Shown here in pieces: positions 5,665 through 8,295 of a DNA stretch of 8,295 nucleotides; position 1 is the stretch's first letter, and the number at the start of each line of letters is the position of its first letter. Below the pieces are notes generated by a model. It was not told the DNA's origin and did no database searches. It was given only the letters and a program-made list of their open reading frames with translations. Position numbers and translations under genes: made by a program. The stretch covers positions 1 to 8,295 of the forward strand of contig CAKONX010000052.1 in the NCBI GenBank assembly GCA_934098345.1. Direction: 5' to 3'. This DNA comes from an uncultured Bacilli bacterium. Lineage in GTDB: Bacteria; Bacillota_I; Bacilli_A; RF39; UBA660.

Positions 5665-6621
5665 TTGAAAAGATTTATTTGTGTTTTAGTTATTGGTTTA
5701 ACTTTAATCACACTTACTGCATGTGCAAATAAAAAACATGAAGAGAATAAGAAATTTGTGGTGGCTGAAGTAACTCATTCAGTATTCTATGCTCCATGGT
5801 ATGTAGCAATTCATAATAATTATTTTGAAAATTTAGACATTGAAGTAATTTTAACAAGTGGTGCCAATAATGTTGTTGCTGCTGTTTTATCTAAAGATGC
5901 TGACATTGGTTTATGTGGCCCAGAAGCTACAATTTATGCAAACAGTAAAAATAAAGATAAAGTAAAATCATTTGCTGGTTTAACTAAAAGAGATGGTCAA
6001 TTCTTAGTTTTAAGAAAAAATATAAAATATAATGAATTTAAAGATATTGAAGGTTTAACTATTTTAGCTGGAAGAAGTGGTGGTATGCCATTATTAAACT
6101 TCAAAAATGCTTTAAAAAATGAAAATGTAAAAAATGTAAAAATAGATTCATCAGTTGAATTTGCTAATCTAACAAGTGCTTTTATTGCTGGTACAGGTGA
6201 TGGAGTTAACTTATTTGAACCAAATGCAACTACTCTTGCCAAAACAGGTAAATACTATATAGCTACATCTGTTGGAACTTATTCAGGCGTTGTTCCATAT
6301 ACTGCTTTTAATGCCTTAGAATCAAATATCAAAAATAATGAAGATAAATACAAAACTTTCTATAAAGGTATTGAAAAAGGTCTTGATTATGTAAAAAATC
6401 ATACAAGCAAAGAAATAGCTGAAATTATAAAAAGTGAATTTCCAGATACAGATATGGAAGACTTAATAAAAATGGTTGATAACTATAAATCATATGATTC
6501 TTGGTTAGATACACCAAAAATTTCTGAAGATATAATGATTAACTTAGAAAATATTATGATTGATAATAAAGAATTAGATAAATATGCTGATTTTAAAGAA
6601 TTAGTTTATGAATTTAATTAA
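5665..6621 (+). CDS. ABC transporter substrate-binding lipoprotein (SsuA/THI5-like)
   Basis: 318 residues from TTG 5665. An ATG at 5647 would add six residues (MERRII) before the signal and lacks a ribosome binding site. The signal is a lipoprotein type: M-K-R, a hydrophobic stretch, then L-T-A-C with the lipidated cysteine at residue 20. The mature part has the NMT1/THI5-like periplasmic-binding fold: Y-A-P-W-Y-V-A (42-48), L-S-K-D-A-D-I-G-L (75-83), G-P-E-A-T (85-89), and the hinge-region G-R-S-G-G (136-140). The family includes binders of alkanesulfonates, taurine, nitrate, riboflavin and the thiamine pyrimidine precursor. Substrate cannot be read from the sequence, and no TPP or FMN riboswitch or biosynthetic neighbour is present. 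The protein should sit on the outer face of the membrane and deliver ligand to the permease encoded two genes downstream. Confidence 0.9.
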   Translation: MKRFICVLVIGLTLITLTACANKKHEENKKFVVAEVTHSVFYAPWYVAIHNNYFENLDIEVILTSGANNVVAAVLSKDADIGLCGPEATIYANSKNKDKVKSFAGLTKRDGQFLVLRKNIKYNEFKDIEGLTILAGRSGGMPLLNFKNALKNENVKNVKIDSSVEFANLTSAFIAGTGDGVNLFEPNATTLAKTGKYYIATSVGTYSGVVPYTAFNALESNIKNNEDKYKTFYKGIEKGLDYVKNHTSKEIAEIIKSEFPDTDMEDLIKMVDNYKSYDSWLDTPKISEDIMINLENIMIDNKELDKYADFKELVYEFN

Positions 6622-7345
6622 TGTCGTTTCTTTATCTAAAAAATATCATACACCAACAAAAGAAGTTGTTGCTCTAGAAGATATTACTTTTGATATTGAA
6701 AAAAATAGTATCCTTGGAATAATTGGCATGAGTGGATGTGGTAAATCAACATTATTTAATATAATAACTAAGCTTGAAAGTCCAACTTCAGGTTATATAA
6801 GAGAAAATCAAAAATTAGTTATTGGTTATATGATGCAAACTGATGCCCTTCTTCCCTGGTTAACTGTTTATGAAAATGCAATACTTGGTTTAAAACTAAA
6901 AAAAATGGTTAATAAAGAATCTCTTGAATACGTTAATACTTTACTAAAGAAATATGGATTATTTGATTTTAAAAATGAATATCCAAGTAATTTATCTGGT
7001 GGAATGCGACAAAGGCTTGCTTTAATTAGAACTTTAACAATAAAGCCAAATATTTTACTTCTCGATGAACCATTTTCTAAATTAGATATTGATTCAAGAA
7101 TAAAAATAAGTGATGATGTTTATAAAATAATAAAAGAATTAAACATTACAACAGTAATTATTTCTCATGATATTATGGAAGGAATTACTTTATGTGATAA
7201 ATTAATCATTTTAACTCCAAGACCAGGTAAAATAAAAAAAATTATTACATTAAAAAAAGAAGATAAATTACCAAGTGAAATACGAAAAGAAAATTATATA
7301 ACTAAGTTATATGATGATATTTGGAGATATATGCATGATGAGTAA
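6608..7345 (+). CDS. ABC transporter ATP-binding protein (SsuB/TauB/NrtD-like)
   Basis: 245 residues, normal for the family. All ATPase motifs are intact: Walker A G-M-S-G-C-G-K-S-T (40-48), Q-loop Q77 followed by L-L-P-W-L-T-V (81-87, characteristic of the nitrate/sulfonate/taurine subfamily), signature L-S-G-G-M-R-Q-R (129-136), Walker B I-L-L-L-D-E-P (149-155), D-loop S-K-L-D (157-160) and H-loop H187. It powers import on the cytoplasmic side, paired with the permease encoded next. The ATG lies 14 bases inside the end of the lipoprotein gene with only a weak ribosome binding site, so translation is probably coupled to the upstream gene. Confidence 0.95.
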   Translation: MNLINVVSLSKKYHTPTKEVVALEDITFDIEKNSILGIIGMSGCGKSTLFNIITKLESPTSGYIRENQKLVIGYMMQTDALLPWLTVYENAILGLKLKKMVNKESLEYVNTLLKKYGLFDFKNEYPSNLSGGMRQRLALIRTLTIKPNILLLDEPFSKLDIDSRIKISDDVYKIIKELNITTVIISHDIMEGITLCDKLIILTPRPGKIKKIITLKKEDKLPSEIRKENYITKLYDDIWRYMHDE

Positions 7346-8123
7346 AGAACAAGCATTATATCTCAAAAAAAGGAAAAGGAAAAAGATAGTTATATTACTA
7401 TCACAAATTTCATTACTCATAGTTTTTATTTTTTCATGGGAATATGCAAGTAATCATGAATTAATAAATTCCTTTATTTTTTCTTCTCCAAGTGGGATTA
7501 TTAAAACTTTAATTACTTTATATAAAGAAAATAATTTATTTATACATATATATGTAACTAGTTTAGAAGTAATTGTTTCCTTTTTACTTTCTGCTATTAT
7601 TTCATTTTTTCTAGCTTTATTCTTCTATATATTTCCAACAATAAAAAAAATAATGGATCCTTTTATTACCATGATAAATAGTTTACCAAAAGTAGCTTTA
7701 GGTCCACTTATAATAATCTGGATGGGAGCTAATACTAAATCTATAATATTTATGGCTCTTTTAATTAATTTAATTGTAACATTCACGACTATATTAAATG
7801 GTTTTTTAAATACTGATAAAGATAAAATAAAGTTATTTAAAGTGTTAAATGCATCTAAAAAAGATATTATTTTTAAACTTATTATTCCATCAAGTAAAAA
7901 TGAAGTTATTTCAGCATTACGATTAAATTTATCTTTATCACTTATAGGTGTTATCATGGGTGAATTCTTAAGTTGTAAAAAAGGTATTGGTTATTTAATT
8001 TTATATGGTACTCAAGTATTTAACTTATCTCTTGTTATGTGTGGTATTTTTTTACTTCTGTTATTATCTTTCGTTTTCTATGAATTAATTAATGTAATAG
8101 ACAAAAAACTAGCATCAAGCTAG
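7335..8123 (+). CDS. ABC transporter permease (SsuC/TauC-like)
   Basis: 262 residues from ATG 7335. Membrane segments lie near 18-36, 78-100, 120-135, 138-158, 196-213 and 232-252, the six expected for the binding-protein-dependent permease family (Pfam PF00528). The cytoplasmic EAA-type coupling loop is at about 163-190 (F-K-V-L-N-A-S-K-K-D, then I-I-P-S); its central glutamate-alanine-alanine and glycine are replaced, so the loop is divergent. S-L-P-K-V-A-L-G-P-L (116-125) and G-I-G-Y-L-I (217-222) are typical of the nitrate/sulfonate group. Upstream in-frame ATGs at 7311 and 7314 have no ribosome binding site, while GGAG at 7323-7326 lies eight bases before 7335. The gene overlaps the ATPase gene by 11 bases. 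Its stop codon is part of the terminator stem. Confidence 0.9.
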   Translation: MMSKEQALYLKKRKRKKIVILLSQISLLIVFIFSWEYASNHELINSFIFSSPSGIIKTLITLYKENNLFIHIYVTSLEVIVSFLLSAIISFFLALFFYIFPTIKKIMDPFITMINSLPKVALGPLIIIWMGANTKSIIFMALLINLIVTFTTILNGFLNTDKDKIKLFKVLNASKKDIIFKLIIPSSKNEVISALRLNLSLSLIGVIMGEFLSCKKGIGYLILYGTQVFNLSLVMCGIFLLLLLSFVFYELINVIDKKLASS

Positions 8124-8127
8124 TTTT
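8105..8127. terminator. Bidirectional intrinsic terminator between convergent genes
   Basis: AAAACTAGC (8105-8113) and GCTAGTTTT (8119-8127) pair perfectly over 9 bp around a five-base ATCAA loop. On the plus strand a T-rich tract follows (TTTTATTTTATT). On the minus strand the run at 8103-8108 reads as six T. The plus-strand permease stop (TAG, 8121-8123) lies in the stem, and the minus-strand stop (8131-8133) is three bases away, so one hairpin serves both genes. Confidence 0.85.
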
Positions 8128-8130
8128 ATT

Positions 8131-8295
8131 TTATTCTTCACACACATCACACATAGTATCACTTGTAGAAAAGAAGGAATTATCTTGATATTGTAATTTT
8201 CTATTTTCCATAATATCATCTATTGGAATCAAAGTATAATCTTTTAAAACAACATATTGATACGTAAATGTTAATACTTCATCATAATATTTAGT
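8131..8295 (-). CDS. C-terminal 54 residues of an unidentified protein (5' end outside window)
   Basis: The minus-strand frame is open from the right window edge to a TAA at 8131-8133. Visible sequence includes T-F-T-Y-Q-Y-V-V-L-K-D-Y-T-L-I-P and then I-D-D-I-M-E-N-R-K-L, ending in S-D-T-M-C-D-V-C-E-E. The terminal C-x-x-C could bind metal or be redox active, but two cysteines in a fragment are weak evidence. Support for a real gene comes from the uninterrupted frame, a stop abutting the shared terminator, and the absence of a better frame on either strand. I do not recognise the family. Confidence 0.65.
   Translation of the reverse strand, partial: TKYYDEVLTFTYQYVVLKDYTLIPIDDIMENRKLQYQDNSFFSTSDTMCDVCEE

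Noticed and set aside
5997..6242. Minus-strand open frame inside the lipoprotein gene
   Set aside because: It is a shadow of a well-supported gene, with no ribosome binding site and no recognisable domain.
7625..7957. Minus-strand open frame inside the permease gene
   Set aside because: Its hydrophobic look is the mirror of membrane segments on the other strand; the permease has overlap coupling and family motifs.
1..8295. Mycoplasma-type code with TGA as tryptophan
   Set aside because: All 13 tryptophans located are TGG and no in-frame TGA occurs. At this base composition TGA would be expected to dominate if it coded for tryptophan.

Overview
The window is a very AT-rich stretch of a low-GC, Gram-positive-type bacterial chromosome. 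Shine-Dalgarno sites are strong (AGGAGG, AGGTG, AGAAGGA), and promoters have consensus sigma-A boxes with extended -10 elements. All 13 tryptophan codons I could place are TGG, no gene contains an in-frame TGA, and the visible stops are only TAA or TAG. This fits the standard bacterial code (table 11) rather than the mycoplasma code. A lipoprotein signal, a peptidoglycan hydrolase and a dockerin domain point to a walled member of the Bacillota or a close relative, such as an uncultured gut Bacilli/Erysipelotrichia/RF39-type lineage. The lineage is an inference from style, not from a marker gene.

Region 1 (1-3083, minus strand) is a two-gene surface operon. A consensus promoter at 3022-3051 drives a secreted SH3/glucosaminidase-type cell-wall hydrolase (1240-2997) that ends in a two-repeat dockerin. 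Eight bases downstream, with its ribosome binding site overlapping the hydrolase stop codon, begins a secreted protein with a cohesin-like domain, a cadherin-like beta-sandwich and a C-terminal membrane segment. It runs off the left edge (1-1231). The two look like a matched dockerin/cohesin pair that would tether the hydrolase to the membrane. Upstream of the promoter, an exact 11-bp tandem repeat contains TGTAAA-N5-TGTAAA in gene orientation, which matches the published WalR (YycF) box. WalR is the classic controller of wall hydrolases in Bacillota.

Region 2 (3087-4957, minus strand) is a single-gene unit with its own extended -10 promoter and a perfect 10-bp terminator that begins inside its stop codon. 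It encodes an unrecognised cytoplasmic protein with an N-terminal coiled coil, a long acidic linker and a helical C-terminal domain. The promoter position shows that the most upstream ATG (4926) is not transcribed, so the start is moved to 4899.

Region 3 (5003-8127, plus strand) is divergent from region 2. It holds a DedA-family membrane protein, then a complete ABC importer of the nitrate/sulfonate/taurine/thiamine-precursor superfamily: lipoprotein, ATPase and permease, the last two overlapping their upstream neighbours. The DedA and lipoprotein genes appear to start with TTG. The unit ends at a hairpin that works on both strands. Region 4 (8131-8295, minus strand) is the C-terminal end of a convergent, unidentified gene.

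No rRNA, tRNA, CRISPR array, insertion sequence, riboswitch or phage gene was seen. No gene-free stretch exceeds 300 bases. The longest gaps (2998-3108 and 4900-5013) are filled by regulatory sites.
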